From an uncultured Eubacteriales bacterium (GTDB lineage Bacteria; Bacillota; Clostridia; Christensenellales; Aristaeellaceae): DNA of 15,073 nt. Within the stretch, counting starts at the first letter, position 1; each line of letters opens with the position of its first letter. A program made the translations under genes and the position numbers. The DNA lies in the NCBI GenBank assembly GCA_900550955.1, contig URUF01000047.1:1-15073 (forward strand), in the 5' to 3' direction. Below, piece after piece: positions 1 to 8,700 of this stretch. Below the pieces are notes generated by a model. That model saw only the letters and a list, made by a program, of their open reading frames with translations. It made no database searches and had not been told where the DNA came from.

Positions 1-12
1 CCGCCGCTTTCT

Positions 13-89
13 GCCTACTCTTTCCAGAAAGAGTAGGCGCGGGTGTGGGGGCGCGTAGCCCCCACCCAGTTCCGCGGAAAGGCTTCCGC
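13..89. other. Three consecutive short hairpins beyond the trmO terminator region
   Basis: Three perfect inverted repeats follow one another. The first pairs 13-23 with 28-38 (11 bp, loop CCAG). The second pairs 45-52 with 58-65 (8 bp, GC-rich, loop GCGTA). The third pairs 74-79 with 84-89 (6 bp, loop AGGC) and is followed on the plus strand by an A run. No gene is supported here; the open frames crossing it are shadows of trmO. They may be terminators of a gene lying left of the window, or intergenic repeat debris. The inverted repeats are seen directly, but the function is unknown. Confidence 0.5.
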
Positions 90-101
90 AAAAAAGCAAA
101 C

Positions 102-171
102 AAAAAAGCCCCGCGGGCGGCCCAGCCCGCAAAAAAGCACACCCCCAAGCCCCCGCGGGCGCTCAGCCCGC
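102..171 (-). terminator. Duplicated hairpin plus T-run unit downstream of trmO
   Basis: Two 28-bp near-copies (108-135 and 149-176, period 41 bp) each contain GCGGGC, a 5-6 nt loop, GCCCGC and an A5 run on the plus strand. The stems pair 113-118 with 125-130 and 155-160 with 166-171. Read on the minus strand, the distal hairpin is followed by GGGGC and then six T (107-102), the layout of an intrinsic terminator for the trmO operon. The trmO stop codon (165-163) lies inside the loop of the proximal hairpin. The 5-nt gap before the T-run makes efficiency uncertain. Confidence 0.55.
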
Positions 172-852
172 AAAAATCTCCTTGACCTTCACGACCCCAT
201 TCTCCACGAAAAACCGCACGTTCAACCCGGCGAAAGCCATTCCGTACACGCGCCCATCCTCCCGCTGATAGCCCGGCCTTGGGTCCTGCGCAAGCACCTC
301 CCTAAGCGCCTGCCGCTTGCCTTCGGGCACGCGGCACATAAGCTCTTGAGGGATCTCCACCGCAAGCGCGGGCTCCGCGGGCCCCAGGGCAAAGCCGCCC
401 AGCGCGTCCGGATGGCAGTCCGTGTACGGCAAATACGGCTTGATGTCCAAAATGGGCGTGCCGTCCATCAAATCCGCGCCGCGCACCAAAAGCACCGGCC
501 CCAGCATGGGGTCGGTTTCTATCCTCTCCAAAACCACCGAGGAAAGCCCTATCGCGTTTGGCCGGAAGGGCGATCGCGTGGCAAATACGCCCATGCGCGT
601 ATTGCCTCCCAGCCGGGGCGGCCTCACCGTGGGCGACCACCCCTCGCGCACGCATTCCGAAAACTGCCAAATCAGCCATAGATGGCTGTACCCGTCCAGC
701 CCGCGCAGGGCCTCCGGGCAGCGGTATTCCGGTTCAAACACCACGCGCGCGGTCAAGCTGTTCACCAGCCCGCTTTGGCGCGGCACGCCAAACTTGCTGC
801 CAAAGTCGCTTTGTATGCGGGCAATCGTCCTCATTTCATAGGTTTGGGGCAT
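163..852 (-). CDS. trmO: tRNA (N6-threonylcarbamoyladenosine(37)-N6)-methyltransferase TrmO
   Basis: The predicted 229-residue cytosolic protein belongs to the TrmO/TsaA (VirR/YaeB) family, which uses S-adenosylmethionine to methylate t6A at position 37 of certain tRNAs reading ACN codons. The length fits the family (about 235 residues in E. coli). Visible family signatures are the SPFRPNAIGLS segment (residues about 93-103), the DLMDGTPILDIKPYLPYTD segment (about 126-144), and a C-terminal part ending in MAFAGLNVRFF that fits the TrmO C-terminal domain. ATG at 852 is preceded by AAAGGAG at a 7-nt gap. The gene starts 15 nt after the end of the upstream membrane-protein gene, so both probably share the promoter at 1443-1471. 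The family assignment is strong; the exact tRNA target is inferred from the family. Confidence 0.93.
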   Translation of the reverse strand: MPQTYEMRTIARIQSDFGSKFGVPRQSGLVNSLTARVVFEPEYRCPEALRGLDGYSHLWLIWQFSECVREGWSPTVRPPRLGGNTRMGVFATRSPFRPNAIGLSSVVLERIETDPMLGPVLLVRGADLMDGTPILDIKPYLPYTDCHPDALGGFALGPAEPALAVEIPQELMCRVPEGKRQALREVLAQDPRPGYQREDGRVYGMAFAGLNVRFFVENGVVKVKEIFAG

Positions 853-867
853 GGCGGAGCTCCTTTG

Positions 868-1410
868 CTACGGCGCTGGCAGCGCTTCCACCAGCGCTAT
901 GCTGCGAATATGCCACTGGTTGTTTTCCTTTACCAGCGTGGCGGAATAGCGCCCGCCCTGCCAGCGCGGCGGGGCCTCGTAGCCCTCGCCGTACAGGGCC
1001 TGGGCCGCCTCGGCATAGTTCCCGTTCACCCGCCCGTCTATGCGGGGAATGGTTTCGGTAAACGTCACGCGCGCGGTGCTCTCCCACGGCCAGCACCACA
1101 TCCACGTCATTTCCAGCCGGTGGTCAATGCCGCGCACGGTGTAATAGGTGTACGGGCTCTTGCCGTCTATGGCCAAAAGCAGGTTTTCATCCCGTTGCAA
1201 ATACCCGCCCTGAAAAAACTTCGTCAAATCGTTCGGGGATTCCCCCATCATAATAACCTGCGCGCGCTTGGCCATGCCGTCCTTGAGCACAATATAGATG
1301 TTGGAAGCGTTCATCGCGTAGTAAAACGTAACCGTTCCCAGGCCCAGCAGCATCGTCACAAGCAATAGCCGCGCCGCCAGATACCATATAAACCGCCTTA
1401 GCTTCTTCAC
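868..1410 (-). CDS. Membrane-anchored protein of unknown function
   Basis: I do not recognise this 180-residue protein by name. It has a basic N-terminus (MKKLRR), one hydrophobic segment at about residues 7-31 and a soluble remainder, so it is probably a single-pass protein with an extracytoplasmic C-terminal domain. The tail, with ...LVKENNQWHIRSIAL, resembles the last strands of NTF2-like/SnoaL-type domains, but this is only a resemblance. The middle is rich in tryptophan (WMWCWPWE). I chose GTG at 1410 because the GGGGAGG site (1424-1418) sits 7 nt upstream; the in-frame GTG at 1416 would leave only 1 nt. It is the first gene of a likely two-gene operon with trmO. No functional link to tRNA modification is evident. 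Confidence 0.75.
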   Translation of the reverse strand: MKKLRRFIWYLAARLLLVTMLLGLGTVTFYYAMNASNIYIVLKDGMAKRAQVIMMGESPNDLTKFFQGGYLQRDENLLLAIDGKSPYTYYTVRGIDHRLEMTWMWCWPWESTARVTFTETIPRIDGRVNGNYAEAAQALYGEGYEAPPRWQGGRYSATLVKENNQWHIRSIALVEALPAP

Positions 1411-1442
1411 CCGCACGCCTCCCCTGCGTCAAAACTGTTCTC

Positions 1443-1471
1443 ATTATAGCAAAGCCTGCCGCTTTGCGCAA
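1443..1471 (-). promoter_or_regulatory. Sigma-A-type promoter of the membrane protein-trmO operon
   Basis: Read on the minus strand, a -35 box TTGCGC (1471-1466) is followed by a 17-bp spacer and a perfect -10 box TATAAT (1448-1443). Transcription would start near 1436, about 26 nt before the GTG at 1410. It is divergent from the promoter at 1581-1609. Confidence 0.72.
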
Positions 1472-1580
1472 TCGGCAATGCCTGCCGCCGCTGCGGCCCC
1501 CCGCGGGCGGTTTTCAGGCAAAAACGCGGTACGCGCCGCTTCAAAAGGGGTATCATACGCTTTGCGCAGCGCGCTCGTGT

Positions 1581-1609
1581 TTGCACATTGGCCCGTCCTG
1601 TGTTACAAT
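1581..1609 (+). promoter_or_regulatory. Sigma-A-type promoter of the membrane-acyltransferase gene
   Basis: The -35 box TTGCAC (1581-1586), a 17-bp spacer and the -10 box TACAAT (1604-1609) lie 38 nt upstream of the ATG at 1648. The start would be near 1616, giving a short leader. Confidence 0.72.
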
Positions 1610-1647
1610 CATCACGCAACCATTCCCCCGTACCAAAGGAGCCTTCC

Positions 1648-3735
1648 ATGCACGCCTACCAGGAATCCCGCAAAATCTATGTGCCCTCCTCCCGCCGCGT
1701 CATGCTGGTGCTGATGTCGTTAAGCAACCTGTACCAGTACATGTACGCCTCCCTGTTTTCAAGCGCCCTGGGCATGCTGCCGGTGCTGGGCGGCGCCATG
1801 TACATGAGCTTCAGCGTCGCCGGGGCCATGGCGCATACGCTGCTTGGGGATGGCCGCAAATACCTCACCCGCCGCATGCGCGTCGCCTTTGCGCTAATCA
1901 CGGCGGTCATGCTGCTGTGCACGGCGCTGCTCATCGCCCTTTACCCCGTGCTGTGGACGGCGTATCCCGTGTGGCTCACCTTTGCCATGGCGCTTTCCGT
2001 AAACCTGCGCGCCACCCTTGGCCGGCGGCTGATCGGCCGCCGCATGCGCCGCACCGTCGGCACGCGCGCGTATTGGATTTTTCAGGCCCTCAACCACCTG
2101 CTCCCCCTGGCCGTGATGGCGCTGTTTTTGTCCCTCAACCTTGCCGCGCCCGCCTCATGGCAGCTTTGGGGCGGCTTTGCCGCAGGCGGCCTGCTGGAAA
2201 TATACAGCCAGTGGCGCGAACGCGATCTCCTTGCCCGCGAGGACCTGCCCGACGATATCGACCCCGACACCGTTGCCCGCATGGGCCGGGAGCTGCGGGA
2301 GGTAAACGCATACAGCGCCTTCCAGCGCATGTATACCCTGGTCCTGATGGCCTTACAGCTTACGCTTGTCATGGTGTATACCTTTATCGGCCTCACCACG
2401 CAGGAGCTGTTCGCCTGCATGCTGCTCACCGTGGCCCTTACCGTTATCATGCGCGAGGTATCCATGTTCTGCCTCAGGCGCGTGCACAAGCCCTTTGCCA
2501 CGCAGCTTCTGCTCGTCGGCCTGTTCTTGTGGCTGTACGGCCTGTTTTTGCTCTATTACCAGATGGAGCTGGCCGAGGGCCTCGTCTGGAGCTATCTGGC
2601 CCTGGGCCTCACGGTAAGCGGGCTCACGGCCAGCGTTACCTCCCTGGCGGAGCTTGAGCGCCGCATGACCGACGTGGCCGAGTTCAAGCTGGCCGACCGC
2701 ATGCAGGGCTATTCCCAAATGCGCGCCGCCAGCACCGAAATCGCTATCCTCTTGGGCCAAATGGCCGCCCTCATCCTGCTAACGCTGCTTTGCATGCCCG
2801 CCGGGGCCTCCCAATCCCTGGATCTGCCCACCCTGGTAGGGGCCTTCCGTCCTTTGATGATCGCCCCGGTCCTGCTGCTGGTGCTAGCCGCCATCGTTGT
2901 AACGCTGCGCTTTCCGCTCAACAACCGGCATTTCCAAAAGCTTGCCCACTGGCTCACCCTGGATAGCGAAGGCGTGGATAACCCCGCCCTCAAAAGCCAG
3001 CTGGATAGCGTGGTCGTCAAGCGCCATAAAAACCGCTTCGGCGTGCGCGTCATCATCACGCTCCTTCGCCCGCTGTACTATCATAAGGTCTACGGCAAGG
3101 AGAACCTCTCCGGCTACGAGGACGGCTCCATGATCCTCATCTGTAACCATGGCGAAATCTACGGCCCCGTGGTAGCCAACCTCTACGTGCCCATCTGCTT
3201 CAGGCCCTGGGTCATCAGCAGCATGATGGAGAGGGAAGCCATCGTGGAGCACATATACCAGGGCACCATGGTGCGCCAGCGCTGGCTGCCCGAAAGCTGG
3301 AAGCGCCCCCTCATCCGGCTCATCACCCCCATCCTGGTTTGGGTGTTCGATAGCCTGGAGGCCATCCCCGTCTATCGCGGCCAGCCGCGCGAGCTCATGA
3401 AAACCTTCCGTGAAACCGTCAGCGCCATGCAGGCGGGCGATAATATCCTCGTCTTCCCCGAAAACGGCGAGGAGCACGCCCCCGGCCAAGCCGGCTATGT
3501 GCGCGAGGGCGTCGGCCAGCTCTATACCGGCTTTGCCATGATCGCCCCCATGTACTACGCCAAAACCCACAAGCAGGCCGTTTTCGTGCCCATCTATGCC
3601 AGCCGTAAGCGCCGTACCCTTACCATCGGCCAGGGCGTCGTCTACAATCCCCAGGCCAACGCCACCGAGGAAAAGCTGCGCATTGTGGACGCGCTCCTCG
3701 CCTCCATGCAGGCCATGAACGAAAAGGATCAATAA
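1648..3735 (+). CDS. Polytopic membrane protein fused to a PlsC-like acyltransferase domain
   Basis: The predicted protein has 695 residues. Residues about 15-425 hold roughly ten to twelve hydrophobic segments and look like a transporter-type (possibly MFS-like) domain. Residues about 460-690 resemble the 1-acyl-glycerol-3-phosphate acyltransferase (PlsC/LPLAT) family. A conserved asparagine-histidine pair opens motif I (N500-H501), IPVYRG (573-578) matches motif III and FPEN (603-606) matches the FPEG motif. The usual HX4D aspartate is replaced by glycine at 506, so catalysis may differ or be absent. The layout recalls the LplT-Aas lysophospholipid flippase/acyltransferase fusions, but without an AMP-binding domain. 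The likely role is phospholipid or lipid-linked acyl transfer at the membrane; the substrate is unknown. The ATG at 1648 follows AAAGGAG (1635-1641); an upstream in-frame ATG at 1588 lies inside the promoter and is rejected. The gene appears monocistronic. Confidence 0.82.
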   Translation: MHAYQESRKIYVPSSRRVMLVLMSLSNLYQYMYASLFSSALGMLPVLGGAMYMSFSVAGAMAHTLLGDGRKYLTRRMRVAFALITAVMLLCTALLIALYPVLWTAYPVWLTFAMALSVNLRATLGRRLIGRRMRRTVGTRAYWIFQALNHLLPLAVMALFLSLNLAAPASWQLWGGFAAGGLLEIYSQWRERDLLAREDLPDDIDPDTVARMGRELREVNAYSAFQRMYTLVLMALQLTLVMVYTFIGLTTQELFACMLLTVALTVIMREVSMFCLRRVHKPFATQLLLVGLFLWLYGLFLLYYQMELAEGLVWSYLALGLTVSGLTASVTSLAELERRMTDVAEFKLADRMQGYSQMRAASTEIAILLGQMAALILLTLLCMPAGASQSLDLPTLVGAFRPLMIAPVLLLVLAAIVVTLRFPLNNRHFQKLAHWLTLDSEGVDNPALKSQLDSVVVKRHKNRFGVRVIITLLRPLYYHKVYGKENLSGYEDGSMILICNHGEIYGPVVANLYVPICFRPWVISSMMEREAIVEHIYQGTMVRQRWLPESWKRPLIRLITPILVWVFDSLEAIPVYRGQPRELMKTFRETVSAMQAGDNILVFPENGEEHAPGQAGYVREGVGQLYTGFAMIAPMYYAKTHKQAVFVPIYASRKRRTLTIGQGVVYNPQANATEEKLRIVDALLASMQAMNEKDQ

Positions 3736-3772
3736 GCCCGCGCTTCCCTATCCCAAAAGGCTTTGCAAACCA

Positions 3773-3808
3773 AGTACGCCAGGCGGCCCTTTTGCCGCCT
3801 GGCGTACT
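3773..3808. terminator. Shared convergent terminator hairpin, 15-bp perfect stem
   Basis: Arms 3773-3787 and 3794-3808 pair perfectly around a 6-nt loop (CCTTTT on plus, AAAAGG on minus). It lies between the convergent acyltransferase and lipoprotein genes. The plus-strand T tract (CGCTTTT) is weak and offset, and the minus side carries only TTGGTTT, so it probably works in both directions. Its core is nearly identical to the glgP terminator at 12199-12225. Confidence 0.75.
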
Positions 3809-3819
3809 CGCTTTTCCGC

Positions 3820-3842
3820 CCGGCCCGCGCAAGGCGGGCCGG
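3820..3842. other. GC-rich 9-bp hairpin, second of a tandem pair
   Basis: Arms 3820-3828 and 3834-3842 (CCGGCCCGC / GCGGGCCGG) flank the loop GCAAG. It ends 11 nt from the lipoprotein stop codon. It has no T run of its own. A similar GC-rich second hairpin accompanies the glgP terminator (12235-12257). Confidence 0.55.
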
Positions 3843-3853
3843 CGCTTAGCCCC

Positions 3854-5572
3854 TTAGATGCTGCAAGGCACTGCGTTGCTGGAGAAGAGCTTGCGCTGCG
3901 TGTCCTGCCCGGCGATGCCGTCAATCTCCAGGCCGTTCAGCTCCTGGAATACCATAACCGCGTTTTGCGTGGCGGTGTCAAACTCGCCGGTAATGTTGCC
4001 GTCGTAGTACTTGAGCTCATAAAGGGCGTATTGCAGCCGCTTCACCGCGCTCCCGCTGGAGCCCACCTGCAGCTTGGAATAGCTTCCGCTTTCCGATGTG
4101 CCGCCATAGAGCAGCCGCTGGGTGGTGGGCCCGGCCATGCCGGTCACGCGCAGGCCGGCGGCGCGCTGGTATGCCTTTACGGCGTTCTCCGTGCCGCTGC
4201 CATAGTTGCCGTCCAGGGTGCCGCTGTAATACCCCGTGGCCGAAAGGGCGGATTGCAGGGCCGTTACGTCGCTCGAGCTTGATTTGGACGAGGTGGAAAT
4301 GGTCTTGTAGCCGTTGGAGGAAGCCGTTTTGCCATAATTGCTGGGGCTGGAAGTGCCTCCGCTTGACCCGCTGGAGGACGACCCGCCGTTCACCGCCGCG
4401 TAAATGGCGTTCAGCGTGCGCTTGCCCGCCACGCCGTCGGCGGTAAGGCCGTTGGCCTGTTGGAAGGCGGTCACGGCGGCGGTGGTGCCGCTGCCGTAGT
4501 CGCCGTCAATGCTGCCGGAGTAGTAGCCCAGCGAGCGCAGGTTCTCCTGTAAGGTGCGCACAGCGCCGCCGCTAGAGCCCTCGCGCAGGGATCCCAGGTT
4601 CGCCACAACGCTGGCGGCCTTCTTGGCCGAGGAGGAATACAGCTTGGTAAGCGTTGTGGGCCCCGCCACGCCGTCGGCATAAATGCTGTTGCGCTTCTGG
4701 AAGGCAAGCACCGCCGCCTCGGTGGTTTCGCCAAATTCGCCGTCCGCGGTGCCGCTCAGATACCCCAGAACGATCAGGCGGTTTTGCAGGATCTTCACCT
4801 GGCTTCCGCTGTCGCCCACCCTCAAATAGATATCCGTCTTGCCGTTGGTATAGGAGTTGGCGTTGGATGTGGTAGTCGTGCTGCCGCCCGATGTGCCGCT
4901 GGATGTGCTGGGCTTTGCGGTAGCGGTTGCGGCCGTCTTTTTCTTGGCGCTGTCGCTGTACAGCTTCGCCTGCGTGCGGGTGCCCGCCTTGCCGTCCACG
5001 CCAAGGCCGTTAGCGGCCTGGAAATCGCGCACGGCCTGTTCCGTGCCCGCGCCGTATTTGCCGTCCACGCTGCCGGTGTAGTAGCCCAAATCCTTCAGGC
5101 GCTGCTGCAAGCGCTTCACGCTCGTGCCCTCGGAGCCGGTTTTCAGCGTTGTGGAAGCGCTTGACGTACCCGTGGAGGTGGCGCTTGGCTTCACCGTGGG
5201 GGTAGCCGTGGGCCGCGTGGTGGCCGTGCCAAACTGCGGCGCGCTGGTGGGCGTAATGCCGCTGTCTATGCCGCCCTGCGTGCCCGCCGTTGGGCTTACG
5301 TTGCTGGGCGGGTTCGTGGCGGTATCGTTGCCAAAATCCCACGAGCTCCAATCCACCATGTTGGAGGTGGGCGCGGGGGTGGGGGTAACGGTCACCGTGG
5401 GCGTGGGCGTGATGACCGTGTCAAAGCCCTGGCCGCCGTCGCCAACGGTAAGGCCGTTGTTGTTATCCACAATCCTGTCCGGCTCCATATAGCAGGCGCT
5501 CAGCGCCAGGCAGGCCAATAGCAGCAGCCCTGCCAGCAGGGCGCGCTTTCTCATGGCGTTGGGATGCTTCAC
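3854..5572 (-). CDS. Lipoprotein with five peptidoglycan-binding (PG_binding_1) repeats
   Basis: The predicted 572-residue exported lipoprotein starts with MKHPNAMRKR, a hydrophobic stretch and the lipobox LSAC (lipidated Cys27). A low-complexity Ser/Thr/Pro region with TPTPTVTVTPTPAP follows. Five repeats of about 65 residues then fit the PG_binding_1 fold; each has a core like LGYYTGSVDGKYGAGT and a DGxAG turn, with more divergent fourth and fifth copies. Ser/Gly/Thr-rich linkers join them. No hydrolase, peptidase or transpeptidase domain is visible, so it is likely a wall-tethering or structural protein. GTG at 5572 is preferred because GGAG (5584-5581) lies 8 nt upstream; the longer TTG start at 5599 and the ATG at 5554 have no good site. 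It has its own promoter and lies downstream of addA in the same direction. The last residues, AVPCSI, include an extra cysteine. Confidence 0.87.
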   Translation of the reverse strand: MKHPNAMRKRALLAGLLLLACLALSACYMEPDRIVDNNNGLTVGDGGQGFDTVITPTPTVTVTPTPAPTSNMVDWSSWDFGNDTATNPPSNVSPTAGTQGGIDSGITPTSAPQFGTATTRPTATPTVKPSATSTGTSSASTTLKTGSEGTSVKRLQQRLKDLGYYTGSVDGKYGAGTEQAVRDFQAANGLGVDGKAGTRTQAKLYSDSAKKKTAATATAKPSTSSGTSGGSTTTTSNANSYTNGKTDIYLRVGDSGSQVKILQNRLIVLGYLSGTADGEFGETTEAAVLAFQKRNSIYADGVAGPTTLTKLYSSSAKKAASVVANLGSLREGSSGGAVRTLQENLRSLGYYSGSIDGDYGSGTTAAVTAFQQANGLTADGVAGKRTLNAIYAAVNGGSSSSGSSGGTSSPSNYGKTASSNGYKTISTSSKSSSSDVTALQSALSATGYYSGTLDGNYGSGTENAVKAYQRAAGLRVTGMAGPTTQRLLYGGTSESGSYSKLQVGSSGSAVKRLQYALYELKYYDGNITGEFDTATQNAVMVFQELNGLEIDGIAGQDTQRKLFSSNAVPCSI

Positions 5573-5668
5573 AATCAACACTCCGTTTCGTTCTATCAAT
5601 CAGGTTGGGAAATGTTACAAACCTCTTACAGTTCTGCGCCAGGGCATACGCGCTCACGCATCATGCAT

Positions 5669-5697
5669 ATTGTACAGGGAAATCAACGAAATTGCAA
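5669..5697 (-). promoter_or_regulatory. Sigma-A-type promoter of the peptidoglycan-binding lipoprotein gene
   Basis: On the minus strand the -35 box TTGCAA (5697-5692), a 17-bp spacer and the -10 box TACAAT (5674-5669) sit in the AT-richer gap after addA. The start would be near 5662, leaving a leader of about 90 nt. Both hexamers and the spacing equal those of the addA promoter. No terminator is seen between addA and this promoter, so read-through is possible. Confidence 0.7.
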
Positions 5698-5779
5698 CCC
5701 CGAATATTCCCCTGCGCTATCATATAACGAATTCTGTTTCCAATTTGTTCCCGAATTTGCGAAATATTTTTGTCATATT

Positions 5780-8700
5780 TTAATCTTCTTCGTCATATTT
5801 CGTAACGGCCTGCCCAAGCCGCAGCGAATAAAGCGCCATTTCCTTTACGGGATAGGGGGTGCCCCTTGTAAGCGCCTGGCGGTAATACGCCAGCTGCCGC
5901 CGGTAGCGCGGCCAAAGCTGTTCGGCCTGCGAAACCCTGTCGGTTTTAAAATCCACCAGCACCCAGGCCCCGCCCTCCACAAAGCACAGGTCAATCACGC
6001 CCTGCAAAAGCGTTTCAAACGGCCGCGCAATTTTCAGGTTGAAGCTCCATTCCCGCTTCACCAGCGGCGAAAGCAGCATGCGCTGTCCCAGGGGCCCGGC
6101 AAGGAAGCGCGCGGCCATGCCGCAATCCGCCAGCGCCGCCTCCCCGGCGGTCATCACGCCCTGGGCCGCCAGCCGGTCCCGCTCGCTTTCCACGTAGGCG
6201 CGCATGGCGCGCGGGTCCGCCTCCGCGCTCCGCGCGCCCGCAAGGTTCAATAGCCCCAGCAGGCGGTGGGTCTGTACGCCGGTTGCCAGCGCCCGTTCCT
6301 CGTAAGGCGGCTCCAAAAACGCGGGCGTCGCCGGCAGCGAGCCCAGCAGCCGCGGGCGCGCCATGCCCAGCGGCAGGCGCTTCAGCTCCTGCTCCTCCCC
6401 GGCGCCCTCGCTTGGGCTTTGGTTTTCCTCCAGCGCGCTGCATAGCGCGGTAACGCCCAGCTTCAGCGGCGGGCGCGCGCTCCCGGGCCGGCGGGGCGCA
6501 AACGGCTTTACCGGCTCAAAGGCCGCCCGCTCCGGCAGGGCGCCGGCCTCCGGCAGGGGAAGGGGGACGCGCGCCCCTTCCACAGCGCGAACCCTTGCAA
6601 TCTCTGGGTCGGTGTGGAAAACGACGTTCCAAATGTCCGTTTTATGTGGAAAACTTGTGGAATCTGTGGGGAACATGGCAAGCTGCTGCGTTTTCCTCAT
6701 GGGAATTGTGGAAAAGCCCTCCGGGCCCACGCACTGCAATATGTCCTGCGGCTGCACGCATTGGATAAGCCAATCCAGCATGCTGCGGGCCGTGCGCACG
6801 CCAAACACGCCGCCGCTGTTTTGCCCCTCCTCCACCCTGCGGGCCAAAGCGCCCGCGTCCATATCCTTTTCGGAGGCGGTGCCTACCAGCACCAGGCGGT
6901 TTTTGGGGCGGGTCATCGCCACGTACAGCACGCGCGCTCGCTCGGCCCGCCCGGCGTTCTTTTCCTTTAGGGCAATCGCGCCCTGCATCAGGGTTTGCCG
7001 CCGGGTGCGCGCCTGCTCGTTCACATAGCCCAGGGCAAAGCCCACGTCGCCGTGCACGCTTACCCCCCGCGCGCTCGCCCTACCAAGCAGGGAGCGGCCA
7101 AGCCCCATTACATACACGGTTGGAAACTCCAGCCCCTTGGATTTGTGGATGGTCATAACGCGCACCACGTCCTCCCAGGGGTTGATCACGGCCGGGCTGT
7201 TTTCCCCGCCGCCGGTTTGCGCCGCCAGGCTTTCCACAAAGCCGTGCAGGCCGTCCGTGTGGCACTTTTCATATTCGCCCGCGCGATGGCACAGCATGCG
7301 CAGGTTCGCCTGCCTAAGCCTGCCGCCCGGCTGCGCGCCATAATGCGCGTACAGGCCGCTGCGGCTTAAAAAGCTCCACAGGTACTCGTCCAGGGGCATG
7401 CTGCGCAGGTAAAAGCGCTCCCGCTGCAAAACCTCCATCACCTGGCTGCAGCGCGCGCGCAGCGGCTGCGCCGCCTCCTGGGCCGCCGCCTGAAGCGCGC
7501 TTAGGAAGCTCGCCTCCTTCTGCGCCCGCGTAAGCCTGATCTGCGCCAGCTCCCGCTCGCCCATTTCAAACAGGGGGCTCCTAAGCTCGCTTAAAAGCGC
7601 GATATCGTTCATCAGGTTATCCATCAGGCGCAGGTGCTGGGTAAGCTGCGTCACCTCGTCGCTGCCCAGGGGGTCGCCCGCGCCCTCGGCATACACGGGC
7701 ACGCCCTTTCGGGTGAGGGCCAGCTCCACCTTGTCGCTCACGTTTTTGCCCACCGGCAGCAAAATGGCGATGTCGCGGTAATGCAGCACGCCGCAGGGGT
7801 TGCCGTTTAGGTCGTTCACAGGCAGCCCCACGGTGCTAAGGATATCGTCCGCAATCAGCCCGGCCTCGGCCAGCACGGTTTCCTGCGGCCTGCGGCCGCG
7901 GGAGGCCAGCACGTGCAGCTCGGTTTGCGGGTCGTTTTGGGAGGGAACGCCCGGGTAGAGGCGCGCGTCCGCGTCGTAATCAATCTCGGTCACGCGCCCG
8001 TCCATCACATGGGAAAAGGTGCGGTTCACCGCGTCCAGCACCCCGCCGCGGCTGCGGAAGTTGCGGTTGAGCACAATGCGCCGCTGGGGCGCGTCCGCTT
8101 CGGGCGAGAATCGCGCCAGCTTGCCCAAAAACAGCTCCGGCTCAGCCAGGCGGAAGCGGTAGATGCTCTGCTTCACATCCCCCACGTAAAAAAAGTACTG
8201 GGGCCGCGTATCGGTTTCATCGCGCTTAAGCGCGTTCAGGATGGCCTCCTGCAAGGCGCTCACATCCTGGTACTCGTCCACAAACACGGCGTCGAAGCGT
8301 GCGGCCTGCTGCCTGCGCGCCCCGTCCTCCCTAAGCACCGAAAGCGTCATGTGCTCCAAATCGCCAAAATCAATCACGGCCTGCTCGTGCTTGCGGGCCA
8401 TAAAGGCTTCGTCCAGCCGTTTCACGGCCTTTGCCAAGCCGCGCGTGGCCGGGCCCATGGCCGCCATGTCGCGCACGCCCTGCGCAAAGTCCGCTGGCAG
8501 CAGCTTTTGCAGCTCCCCGGCGATATCCTTATATTGCCCCCGCAGCTCCTTATAGCGCTCGGCCAGGCGCTGCTCGTCCTGCGTCGTGGGCTTTGCGCGG
8601 CCAAGCGTCGCAAATTTCAGCCCCGCAAGCGCCGCGGCCAGGCTGCTCAGCCCCGCGCCGCACGCGGCGTGCAAACCGTCTATCGTTTCGCGGTCGCTTT

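Noticed and set aside
13..176. CRISPR-like array
   Set aside because: The units are only two near-copies with self-pairing stems, no regular spacers and no cas genes nearby.
43..681. Plus-strand frame opposite trmO
   Set aside because: Runs through the hairpin cluster, is very rich in Arg/Pro/His and has no ribosome site; trmO is clearly the real gene.
1588..1647. Upstream ATG extension of the acyltransferase gene
   Set aside because: That ATG lies between the -35 and -10 boxes, so it would not be in the transcript; the ATG at 1648 has AAAGGAG at proper spacing.
2884..3732. Minus-strand frame of 282 codons opposite the acyltransferase
   Set aside because: Antisense shadow caused by high GC at third positions; composition is low-complexity Gly/Asp/His and no family is recognisable.
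5553..5783. Plus-strand small frame in the gap between addA and the lipoprotein
   Set aside because: No ribosome site, and it overlaps the minus-strand promoter and the lipoprotein start.
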